This document shows positions 46,701-58,700 of a stretch of 64,000 nucleotides of DNA, piece by piece; position 1 is the stretch's first letter, and every line of letters starts with the position of its first letter. Both the position numbers and the translations under genes were made by a program. The notes beneath the pieces were generated by a model. That model saw nothing but the letters and a program-made list of their open reading frames with translations, ran no database searches and had not been told where the DNA came from. The DNA comes from Couchioplanes caeruleus. Its GTDB lineage: Bacteria > Actinomycetota > Actinomycetes > Mycobacteriales > Micromonosporaceae. The stretch lies in NCBI RefSeq assembly GCF_023499255.1, contig NZ_CP092183.1, forward strand, positions 6,816,501-6,880,500, in the 5' to 3' direction.

Positions 46701-49700
46701 GGCCACTCCCGCTCGTCGGCCGGGGCCAGCGCGGCGGCCCAGCCGTCGGCGATCGCCCGGGTGGCGTCCGGTCCCAGACCCTCGTCGGCGTACGTGAGCA
46801 CGGCCCGCAACTCGCCGCCGACCGCCGCCACGTTGATCTCCAGCAGGTACGGCGTCCCGAGGTCGTCGTCGGGGCGTACGCGCAGGTCCGCCTCCTCGTC
46901 CGCGGCGAACCTGCCCAGGTAGTTGAAGAGCACCTGGGGGGTCCCGAGCCGGGCCAGCGCCGCGGCACTGCGCGGGTTCAGGTAGCGCAGCAGGCCGTAG
47001 CCGAGCCCGTCTCCCTGCGGCAGCTCCGGCAGCCGGACCGGGGCGATGGACGTGAACCAGCCGACCGTACGGGACAGATCCGCGTCCCCGATCGGCTCGC
47101 GGCCGTGCCGTTCCAGGTCCACGACCAGCTCGTCCTCGGTGCCCCGCCAGCGGTTCACGGCCGCGTGCAGAGCGGTGAGCAGGGTGGCGGTGACGTCGCC
47201 GGTGAGCACCGCCGGGTCGACCGGAAAGCGGAGCTCGTGATCCCGGGTCTGCCCCACGGTCAGCCCGGACGTCACCGCGTCCGGCTTCAGCTCCGCGCCG
47301 GGGGCGAGCGTCCGCTGCCAGTGCGGGAACTCCGCCAGGCGCGCGGCGGCGCCGGCCTCCTCGGTGAGCGTCCGGGCGAACGACCGCAGCGACGTCCCGA
47401 CCGGCTCCAGCTCGCGGCCCTCGTACGCCTGCCACAGGTCCTCGCCGAGGATGTGCCAGGAGACGCCGTCGACGACCAGGTGATGCGCGACCAGCAGCAG
47501 GCGGTCCTGGTCCGTGAAGAAGACGGCTTCGAGGACACGGCCGGCATCGGGATCCAGCCGGCCCACCGCCGCCTCGGCCTCCCGCCGGATCAGCTCGGGG
47601 CCGGTGCCGTCCACCGTGGTCAGCACGGCCGGCCCGGTCGTGCGGACCTCCTGCGACCAGAGCATCGGCGCCGGGCGGCTCAGCGTGAGCCGGAGCGCGT
47701 CGTGGTGGGCGACGAGCCGGTCGAGCGCGGGCCGGAGCCGGGCCGTCGTCGCGCCCGGCGGCGTCCGCAGCACGGTCGCCTGGTGCAGCCGGTTGATGCC
47801 GCCGCCCAGCTCGGCGAGCCGGTGCACGATCGGCAGCAACGCGACCTCACCCACGCCGTCGCCCGCCTTGGGGGGTGCGCTGGGTTTCTCCGGCACGGAG
47901 GCCAGCGCAGCGGGGGTGCGCTGGAGGAACACGTCGCGCGGGGACAGCCTGATGCCGCTGCGCTTGGCCCGGTTCACCAGCTGGATCGCGACGATGCTGT
48001 CGCCGCCCAGCGCGAAGAAGTCGCCGTCGGCCGGTACCCCGTCCAGGCCCAGCACCTCGGCGAACAGCTCGCGCAGCGCGGTGACCGCCGGGCTCTCCCC
48101 CGCCGCCCGCACCGGCGCGGCGACGGTCCGGGCCGGGGCCGGCAGGGCGTCGCGGTCGAGCTTGCCGTTGACGGTCAGCGGCAGCGCGTCGAGGGTCACG
48201 AACGCCGCCGGGACCATGTAGTCCGGCAGCACGGAGGCCAGGTGCGCGCGGATCGCGTCCTCGTCCGGGCGGCTGCCGGCCCGGGCCACGAGGTACGCGA
48301 CCAATCTGCCGTCGCGGACGATCACGGCCGTGTTCGCGATGCCGGGCAGCGCCAGCAGCGCCGCCTCGATCTCGCCCGGCTCGATCCGGTAGCCGCGGAC
48401 CTTCACCTGCTGATCCGAGCGGCCCAGGTAGACCAGCTCGCCGTTCTCCCAGCGGGCCAGGTCGCCGGAACGGTAGAGGCGGCCGGGGCCGTACGGGTTC
48501 GCGACGAACCGGGACGCGGTGAGCGCCGGGCGGTCCAGGTAGCCGCGGGCCAGCTGGGCGCCGGCCACGTACATCTCGCCGGTCACCCCCTCCGGCACCG
48601 GCTGCAGGTACGCGTCCAGCACGTGCACGGCCAGCCCGGGCAGCGCGCCGCCGATCACGCTGGGCCGGGTCACGTCCGCGGCGTCCAGCGCGCGGAACGA
48701 CACGTGCACCGTGGTCTCGGTGATGCCGTACATGTTGACCAGCACGGGGCCGGCGTTGCGCTCGTACCAGGGGGCGAGGCGGGACGGGTCGAGGGCCTCG
48801 CCGCCGAACACGACGTAGCGCAGCGGCAACCGGCCGGGCTCGGCCGCGTCCGCCTCGATGAGCGGGTGGAAGGCGGACGGGGTCTGGTTGAGGACGGTCA
48901 CCTTCTCGTCGCGCAGCAGCGCCCGGAACCGCTGCGGGTCGCGGGCGACGTCGTGCGGTACGAGCACGAGGCGGCCGCCGTGCAGCAGCGCGCCCCACAG
49001 CTCCCACACGGAGAAGTCGAACGCGTACGAGTGGAACATCGTCCAGACGTCGTCCGGCCCGATGTCGAAGACGCGTGCGGCGGCGGCGAAGAGCGCCCGT
49101 ACGTCGCGGTGGGTGACCACGACGCCCTTCGGCTTGCCGGTGGAGCCGGAGGTGTAGATGACGTACGCGGCGTTGTCCGGGCTCAGCGGCACGGCCGGGC
49201 GGGTCTCCGGGCGGCCGGGAGCCTCCACGCCGATCCCGCCCTCGCCGATCACGCAGACCGGTCGCGCGTCGTCGAGGATGTACCGCTGCCGGGCCGCCGG
49301 CGCCGCGGCGTCGACGGGCACGTAGCAGCCGCCCGCCTTGACCACGGCCAGCAGCGCGACGATCAGGTCCTCGGACCGCGGCAGGCTCACCGCCACCCGG
49401 GATTCCGGCCGGACGCCGCGGGCGATCAGCTCGTGTGCGAGCCGGTTGGCCCTTGCCTCCAGCTCCGCGTAGGTGAGGCCGCCGACGGCGACCGCGTTCG
49501 GACGGTCGAGCGAGATGTCCAGGATGCCGCTCACTTCCTGATCATCCGGGGCGACCCGCACGGTCTCGCCCAGGGAGAGCGACGAGACGGGCCGATCGAG
49601 GTCGTCGATGAGCTGGTTCACGACGGACGCCACCTGGGTGACGAGCCGGTCCGCGGCGGCGGCGCCGACGGCCGCGTCGTACTTGATCTCGAGGGTGAGG

Positions 49701-52700
49701 CGGTCGCCCGGGAACGCGACCAGGGAGACCGGGTAGTGCGGTGAGTCCGTACCGGTGAAGCCGCGCACGCCGAGGCCGGGCGCGTCACCGGCGGCGACCG
49801 CCGGGAAGTTCTCCACCACGACCATCGAGTCGAACAGCTCACGGACCCCGGCGAGGCGGTTCAGCTCCGCGAGGCCCACCTGCTGTACGTCGAGCACGTC
49901 GGTCTGCTGCTCCTGCAGGCGGCGCAGCACGTCGCCGGCCGGCTCGTCCGGGCGCCACGCCATCGGGACCGGCACGGTGTTGATGAGCAGGCCGACGATC
50001 GACTCGACGCCGGGCAGGTCGCCGCCGCGGCCGGAGACGGTCGAGCCGAACACCACCCGGTCGCGGCCGAGCAGCCGGCCCAGCAGCAGACCCCACGCGC
50101 CGTGGATCAGCGTGCTGACCGTGATGCCGTGGCCCCGGGTGACCGCGGCCAGCGCGTCGGCCCGGTCCACGTGGGCGAACGCGCTGTCGTGGCGTGAGAC
50201 CTCGGTGATGTCGGGGTACAGCATGGCCGGCTCCACGCCGTCGAGGGCGGTACGCCAGGCGGCCCGGGCGGCGTCGCGGTCCCGGGTGACGACCGACTCG
50301 ACGTGGTCGCGGAAGGTGCCCACCGGCTCCGGCAGAGCCCGGCCGTGGTACGCGGCCACGACGTCGGAGAACACCAGCGGGTACGACCACCCGTCGGCGA
50401 GGAGGTGGTGCATCGTCTCGATCAGCCGGTGCTCGGTGGCGCTCAGCGAGACCAGCGCGTAGCGCAGCACGGGCGGCCGTGCCAGATCGAACGGCTGCGC
50501 CAGCTCCTCCGCGACGACCTCGGCGAGTCGTGCGCCAGAAGCATCGGCGAGGTCCACCTCCCGCCACGGCACCTGTACGTCCGCGGCGATGACCTGCACG
50601 ATGCGGCCGTCACGGGTCTCCCGGAACGAGGCGCGCAGGGCGGCGTGACGGCGTACGGCGGCCTCGACCGCGGCGCGCAGCCGGGCCGGGTCCACCTCGC
50701 CCGTCAGCTCCGCGACCTGCTGGACGGCGTACGTGTCCACATCGGACGTGACCGCGTGGAAGTACATGCCCTCCTGCAACGGCAGCAACGGCAGCACGTC
50801 GGCGGCGCCGGCGAACGCGTCGACGTCGTCCTGGGTGAGCGGTACGAGCGGGAAGTCCGACGGCGTGTGCCCGCCGACGTCCGTCACGGCCAGCTCGCGC
50901 AGCACGGCCGTCCAGTGCTCCGCGAGCGCGGCGATCCGCTCCTCCGGGAACAGCGCGGACGGCCAGGACAGCGTCGCCTCGAACACGTCGCCGGTCGCGT
51001 GCGCGTTGATCTCCAGCGGCATGGCCGGGTTGGCGGGGTCGACTCCCTCGCGAAGCGGTGCGGCGGGACTCCAGTCGCCTCCGTCGTCGGCGCCGAAGCG
51101 GCCGAGATAGTTGAACAGGATCTCCGGCGCCGGTCCGAAGTCGTGGTCGTGCAGCCAGCGCAGCCGGCCGTACCCGAGCCCGCCGTCCGGGACCGCGCGC
51201 AGCTGCTCCTTGACCGCGCGGACCGCCGCGGCCAGGTCGGTCGTGGTGCCGGGCTCCAGGCGTACGGGGTGGATGGCGGTGAACCAGCCGATCGTGCGGG
51301 ACAGGTCCAGGTCGCCGGTGCGGCCGTGGCCCTCGAGGCTGACCAGCACGGGCGCGTCGGTGCCCCGCCACCGGTTCACGGCGACCGCGAGGGCGGTGAG
51401 CAGGACGTCGTCGACGCCGCCGTGCAGCGACGCGGGCACGGTGGTGAGCAGCGGCACGGTCACGTCGGCGGGCAGCGTCACGGTGACCGAGCGGACGGTC
51501 GCCGCGGTGTCGGCCGACGGGTCGGCGGGACGGTCGCCGAGCAGCGGGCGGGGCTCGGCGAGCGTCGCGCGCCAGAAGTCCTCCTGGCCCGCGTACGCCG
51601 GCCGGGACGCGGCGAAGGTCCGGAAGGACGCGCCGACCGGTTCGAGCTCCTCGCCCCGCCAGGCGCGGCGCAGGTCCTCGGCGAGGATCCGCCACGAGAC
51701 GCCGTCGACGACGAGGTGATGGATGACGAGCAGCAGCGTCCGGCCGTCCCAGGCGGCGCGCAGCATGACGCCGTTCGCCGGGTCGAGGCGGGCCACCTCG
51801 GCGGCCTCGTCGATCGGCCCCTCGCTGATCAGCCCGGCGGCGCGCAGGCCGGGGGCGGGGACGTGCAGGGTGCCGTCGAAGGAGGCGCGGAGCAGGTTGT
51901 GGCGGTCGAGCAGCGCCTGCAGGATCTCCTCGAGGCGGCCCCGGGTGAGCCCGGCCGGGGTGTGCCAGGCCATCGACTGACAGAAGTGGCCCAGCGGCGT
52001 CGCCGACTTCACCGTCTCGGCGAGCATCGGCGTCAGCGCGACATCGCCCAGGCCGTCGTCGGCCACGGTCTCCACGGCCGCGGCGGGCAGCGCGCCGGCG
52101 AGGGCCTGGACCGTACGGCGGCGGAACACGTCCCTCGGCGTGACGGGCAGCCCGGCCGCGCGGGCCCGGCCGGCGACCGCGATGGACGAGATGCTGTCCC
52201 CGCCGATCGCGAAGAAGTCGTCGTCGATGCCCACCTCCGGGAGCCCGAGCACTCCGGCGTAGATGCCGGCGAGCACGCGTTCCCGCTCGTCCCGCGGCTC
52301 GCGGGCGGCGGACAGGATCGGCGTCGCGGCCGGCAGCGCGGCGGTGTCGAGCTTGCCGTTGACGGTCAGCGGCAGCGCGTCGAGCACCCCGTAGCGGCCG
52401 GGGACCATGTAGGACGGCAACCGCTCGGCCACGACCGCCCGCACCCGCGCCGGGCTGACATCGCCGACGAGATACGCGTGCAGCTGCCCATCGCGCGCCA
52501 CCACCGCGGCCTGCCGCACCCCCGGGACCGCCGCGACCGCGGACTCGACCTCACCCAGCTCGATCCGGTAGCCGCGGATCTTCACCTGGTCATCGCTGCG
52601 CCCGAGGAAGTCCAGGTTGCCGTCCGGGCGCTCGCGTACGAGGTCGCCGGTGCGGTACAGCCGGCTGCCGTCCGGCCCGGCGACGAACCGAGAGGCCGTG

Positions 52701-55700
52701 AGCCCCGGACGGTTCAGGTAGCCGCGGGCCAGTCCGGCGCCGCCGACGTACAGCTCACCCACCACCCCCGGCGGTACCGGCCGCAACCAGCCGTCCAACA
52801 CGTACCCGACGGTGTTGAGGATGGGCTTGCCGACCGTGGGCGTGGCGCTGTCCGAGGTGCCCGCGCCCAGGGTGTTGATCGTGTACTCCGTCGGGCCGTA
52901 CAGGTTGTAGCCGATCTCCCCGAGCCGGGCCCAGACCGCCTCGCCGACCGCCTCGCCGCCCAGCAGCACGAGCCACATCCGGTGCCCGTCCAGCAGCCCC
53001 TCGTCGATCAGGTGCTGGGCGTACGTCGGCGTCACGTTCACCACGTCGATGCCGTGCGAGCGGCAGTACCCGACCAGCGCCGTCGCGTCACGCCGCAGCT
53101 CCTCGTCGCAGACGTGCACCTCGTGGCCCTCGACCAGCCACAGCAGCTCCTCCCACGACATGTCGAAGGAGAAGCTGACGGTGTGCGCGATCCGCAGCCG
53201 CTCGACGCCGGCCGCCCGGGCCCGCGCGACGGTCGGCCCGAAGATCTCGGCACGGTGGTTGACCTGCATGTTCGTCAAGCCCCGGTACGGCGTGACGACA
53301 CCCTTCGGCTTCCCCGTGGACCCGGACGTGTAGATGACATATGCAGGATCGTCAGAATGTATCGACGTCGTTACAGGACCACCATCGAGTGCGAGGCCGT
53401 CCAGGGAGGAGACGACCAGCAGCGGCCGTGCGTCCTCGACCATCGTCGTGCGCCGCTCGGCCGGCAGGTCCAGATCCAGCGGCAGGTACGCCGCCCCCGC
53501 CCGCAACACCGCGAACAGCGCCACCACCATGTCGATACCGCGCGGCAGCGCCAGCCCCACGATCTGCTCCGGCCCGGCCCCCCGCGCGATCAGTCCCCGC
53601 GCCACCGCGTCGATCCGGGCGTCCAGCTCCGCGTAGGTCAGCCGCCGGGAGCCCGAGACCAGAGCGGTGAGGTCCGGGGTACGCCGCGCCTGGGCGGCCA
53701 GCATGTCGGCGATCGTCTCGCCGGGGATGTCCGCCGACCGGCCGCGCAGGGCGTGGTCCGCGGCGGTGACGACCGATCCCGCGGGCACGTCCAGCCCGTC
53801 GGCCAGGGTCCGCAGCACGTCCACGAACTGGTCCACCATGGACCGGGCACGGTCCGTGGTGACCACGTCCGGGCGGTACTCCAGCTTGACGCGCAGGTTC
53901 GCGCCCGGCGTCAGCACCCACGTCAGCGGATAGTGCGTGGTGTCGGTGTACTCGACGTTCACGATGCCCTGGGCGGCCTCGAGGTCGTCGAACGTGCTGT
54001 CGGCGAGGAAGTTCTGCAGCACGTACAGGGTGTCGAAGAGCTGCTCGTGCCCGGTCGCGCGCTGGATGTCGCCGAGGCCGAGGTACTCGTGCGGCGCCAG
54101 GTCGAGCCGGTCCCGCTGGGCGCGGCGGGCGAGGTCCGCGACGGTGTCCGACGGGCTCGCCGCGACCCGGGCCGGCACGGTGTTGAGGAACAGCCCGATG
54201 ACGTTCTCGATGCCGGGCAGCTCGGCGGGGCGGCCCGCCACGGTCGTGCCGAACGTGACGTCACCCCGGCCGGTACGGTGCCCGAGGACCAGCCCGAGCG
54301 CCGCGGTGAGCACCGAGTTGAGGGTGACCCCGGCCCGGCGTGCCTGCTCGGTGAGCCGGGTCGTGACCGCGCTCGGGAGCGCGGCGAGCACCCGCTCGGA
54401 GAGCATCGGCGCCCGCCCGGCGGCCTCCGGCACCACGATCGCCGGCTCGCCCAGCCGCGCGGCCCAGGCGGCCGCGGACGCGTCCCGGTCCTGGGCGTCG
54501 ATCCAGGCCAGGTAGTCGGTGAAGGCCGGGCCGCCGGTCGGCAGCGCACCCCGCTCGCCGCGGGAGTCGTACAGCGCGAACAGCTCGCGCAGCACGAGCT
54601 CGCGGGACCAGCCGTCCCAGAGCAGGAAGTGGCACGTGAGCAGCAGCCGGTCGCAGCCGTCCGGGCCGCGGACCACGGTGAGCCGGATCAGCGGCGGCTC
54701 GGTCAGGTCGAACGGCCGCTCCCGGTCGGCGGCGGCGATCGCCTCCGGGTCGCCGTCGACGACGGTCACGACCGCGGGCACGCGTGCGGCGATGCGCTGC
54801 TGCGGGCGCGGCTCGCCGACGAATGCGGCGCGCAGGGCCGGGTGCCGGTCGAGCAGCGCGGCGAAGGCCAGCTCCAGCGCGGGTACGTCGATGCGCCGGT
54901 CCAGGTCGAAGACGTTCTGCGCGATGTACGTGGTCGCGTCCTCGGTGAACGTGGCCTGGTAGTACACGCCCTGCTGCAGCGGGGACAGCTCCCACACCTC
55001 GGCGGGCTCGTCCGCGGCGATCGCGGCAGCCGTACGCTTCTCGAACACGTCCTGGATGGACACGTCGACGCCGTCGCGGGCGAGCAGATGCACGAGGCGG
55101 ATCGCGGTGATGCTGTCGCCGCCGCGCGCGAAGAAGTCGTCGTGCACCCCGGCCGTCGCGGCGCCCAGCACCTCGGCGAAGCGGGCCACGACCCGGGCCT
55201 CGCGCGGCGTGCGGGGCGGTTCGGCCACGGCGGCGGCCGGATCCGGCAGGGCCCGCCGGTCCCGCTTGCCGTTGGGCAGCAGCGGTACGGCGTCCAGCAC
55301 GGTGACCGTCGCGGGCACCAGGTATCCCGGCAGCTCCCCGCGCAGCGTGGTGAGCAGGGCCTGCGGGTCCAGCCGCTCCCCCGGCTCGGGCACGACGTAC
55401 CCGTGCAGGGTGTTGCGGCGCGCGACCGCGACCGCCTCGCGCACACCGAGCCGCCGCAGCAGCGCGGCCTCGACCTCGGCGAGCTCGACGCGGTGACCGT
55501 TGACCTTGACCTGGTCGTCGTTGCGGCCGAGGAACTCGACCCGGTCACCGGCCCAGCGGCCCAGGTCGCCGGTGCGGTACAGGCGCTCGCCCGCTGTGAA
55601 CGGGTCGGCGACGAACCGGGCCGCGGTCGCGCCGCCCTGCCCCCGGTAGCCGCGGGCCAGCTGCACGCCGCCGACGTAGATCTCGCCCGTCGCGCCGGGC

Positions 55701-58700
55701 GCCACCGGCTCCAGCGCCGCGTCCAGCAGGTGGATGCGCACGCCCGGAACAGCCCGGCCCAGCGTGACGGTCGTGCCGGGCGTGACCGTGCCGGCCAGCA
55801 CGTCGCCGGTGTTCTCCGAGGCACCGTACGAGTTGACGATCTCGGCGTGCGGCGACGCGGCCGCCAGCGCGGCGACCGTGGCGGCGTCCAGCGCCTCGCC
55901 GCTGGTGATCCACCGGCGCAGCCCGGCGACCCGCTCGGGAGCCGTCCCGGCGAGAGCGGCGGCCAGGCTCGGCACGGCCAGCAGCTGCGTCGCGCCGGTG
56001 TCCGCGACCAGCCGGGCCAGCGCCGTACCGTCGGTCGCGGCGGTCTCGCCGGCGATCACCACGGTGGCGCCGGCGACCAGGCCGCCGAGCAGCTCGGTGG
56101 TGCCGTCGATGAAGCTCATCGAGCTCTTCGCGACGCGTACGTCGCCGTCCCACCGCTCGCGCGCCCAGGCGAGGCGGTTCGCGAGGCCGGCGTGGGTGCC
56201 GACGACGGCCTTCGGGCGCCCGGTCGACCCGGAGGTGTAGACGACGGACGCCGCGTCCAGCGGTCCGACCTCGACGGCCGGCGCCGCGCCGCGGGCCGTC
56301 CGCAGCCGCACGGACGGCAGGTCGTGCGGGGGCAGCGCGCGCCCGGCGGCGTCGTCGGTGAGCACGCACGCCGGCCGCGCGTCGTCGAGCATGAACTCGA
56401 TCCGCGCCGCCGGGTACGCCGGATCCACCGGCAGGTACGCGGCCCCGGCGCGCAGCACGCCGAGCAGCGCGACGGGCAGGTCGGCCGTACGCCGGGTGGC
56501 CACCGCGACGACATCACCGCGGCGTACCCCCGCGGCGTGCAGCGCGGCGGCGACCGCGCCGGAACGGGCCCACAGGTCCGCGTACGTCAGCTCGGCGGCA
56601 CCGCTGCGCACGGCGACCCGGCCGCGCTCGACCGCGCCGATCATCTCCGGCACCGACACCTCGGCACAGGGCGGCGCCCCCACCCCGAGCGCCAGCAGCC
56701 CGGTCCGGTCCGCGGCGGAGAACAGGTCGATCGCGGCGACGGGCGTGGCGGGGCCGGCGGTGAGCACGCGCACGTACTGGTCGAGCAGGCGCGCGCCGAC
56801 GGCCGGATCGAGCCGGTGGGTGAGCGTGACCGTGACGGTGTCACCGGGCTTGACCATCAGCGTCGCCGGGTAGTGCGGGGCCTCGACCACGTCCACGCCG
56901 CCGATGCGCAGCCCGTCGGCGTCCGGGGCCGCCGCGGCCGGGTAGTTCTCGACGACCACGAGCGTGTCGAACAGCTCGGGCAGGCCGGTCCGGCGCTGGA
57001 TCTCGGCGAGCGAGGTCTGCTCGTGCTCGACCACCGAGCGCTGGTCCGCGGCGAACCGGGCGAGGACGTCGGCCAGGGTCTCCGAGCCGGACCAGCGGAC
57101 CCGGGCGGGCACGGTGTTGACGAGCAGCCCGACGATCGCGTCGATGCCCGGCACGTCACCGGAGCGCCCGGCGACGGCCGAGCCGATCACGACGTCGGTG
57201 CGGCCGGTGACCCGGCCGACGAGCACCCCCCAGGCCGCGGCGAGGACGTTGCCGGCCGTCACGCCGAGCCGCCGCGCCACCGCTTGCACCGCCGTGCCGT
57301 CCACGCTGGTCGTCACGCTCGCCGCGGGGCCGTCCGCGCCGGGTGCCAGCAGGGTCGGCTCGGCCACGCCGTCGAGGAGGCGGGCGTACGCCTCCGGGTC
57401 GCCCTCGCCGCGCCGGGCCAGGAAGTCCCGGTACGGCGGCGCCGGTGGCAGCGGCTCTCCGGCGTACCGGGCGAGCAGGTCGGCGAGCATCAGCGGGACG
57501 GACCAGCCGTCGGCGACGATGTGATGCACGGTCTGCACGAGGACGTGCCGGTCGGCGGCGAGGCGGACCAGCGCGTACCGCATCGCCGGCGGGCGGGCGA
57601 GGTCGAAGGGACGGGCGCGCTCGGCGGCCGCGACCTCGGCGGCGTCACCGGTCACGACGTACCGCCACGGCGTCTCGACCGGGCCGCCGAGCACGGCCAC
57701 GACGTCGCCGGCACCGGTCGCCCGGAAGGCGGCCGCGAGGTTGGGGTGGCGGTCGAACAGGTCGGCGGCGGCCCGGTGCAGGCGGTCGGGGTCGAGCGGG
57801 CCGTCGAGGTGGATCAGCTGCTGGACCACGTACGGGTCGGCGCCCGGCGCGTACGTGGCGTGGAAGTACAGCCCGGCCTGCAGCGGGGTCAGCGGCAGCA
57901 CGTCACGGGCGTCCGGCCCGAGCGCGTCCACGTCGGACTGGGTCAGGTCGGCGAGCGGGAAGTCCGACGGCGTGTGCCCGGCGACGGCGGGGTCGGCGGC
58001 GATGGCCGTGAGCAGCTGCGCCCAGCGGTCCGCGTACGCCTGAACCGTCTCGCGCGACAGCACCCGGCCCGGCCAGCTGAACACCGCGGACAGCTCGGCG
58101 CCGACGGTGACCGCGTTGACCTCGAGTGCCCTGGGCAGCGGCATGCGCGGATCCCGCCGCTCGACGACCACCTCGCCGTCGTCGAAGCGGCCGAGGTAGT
58201 TGAACAGCACCTGCGGCTGCACCGCCAGTTCCGAATGGCCGGCCAGGTAGCGCAGGGCGCCGTAGGAGGTTCCGTTGTCCGGCACGGCCCGCAGCTGGTC
58301 CTTGACGGCCTTGACGGCGGCGGCGGGCGAGAGCCCGGTGACGTCGAGCGGCACCGGGAAGAGCGTGGTGAACCAGCCGACCGTCCGCGACAGGTCCAGG
58401 TCGGCCACGTCCTCCTCCCGGCCGTGCCCTTCCAGCTCCAGCAGCAGCGGCTCGTCCGGGGACACCGCCAGCACCAGCGCCGCGACGAGCGCGTCGTTGA
58501 CACCCCCGTGGACGGCCGCGGGTACGGCGCTGAGCAGCCGTTCGGTGACCTCGGCGGGCAGCGTGACGGTCAGCGTCTCCTCGGTGGCCACGGTGTCGGT
58601 GGCCGCCGGCACGCGACCGAGCGGACCGACCGGCATCCGCGCGGCGCGGGTCCAGAACGGCAGATCCGCGCTGAAGTCGACCTCGCGCAGCGCCGTGGCC

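Noticed and set aside
41192..49744. Two more very long + strand frames opposite the NRPS
   Set aside because: Same antisense effect of GC-rich third positions; no motif or ribosome site.
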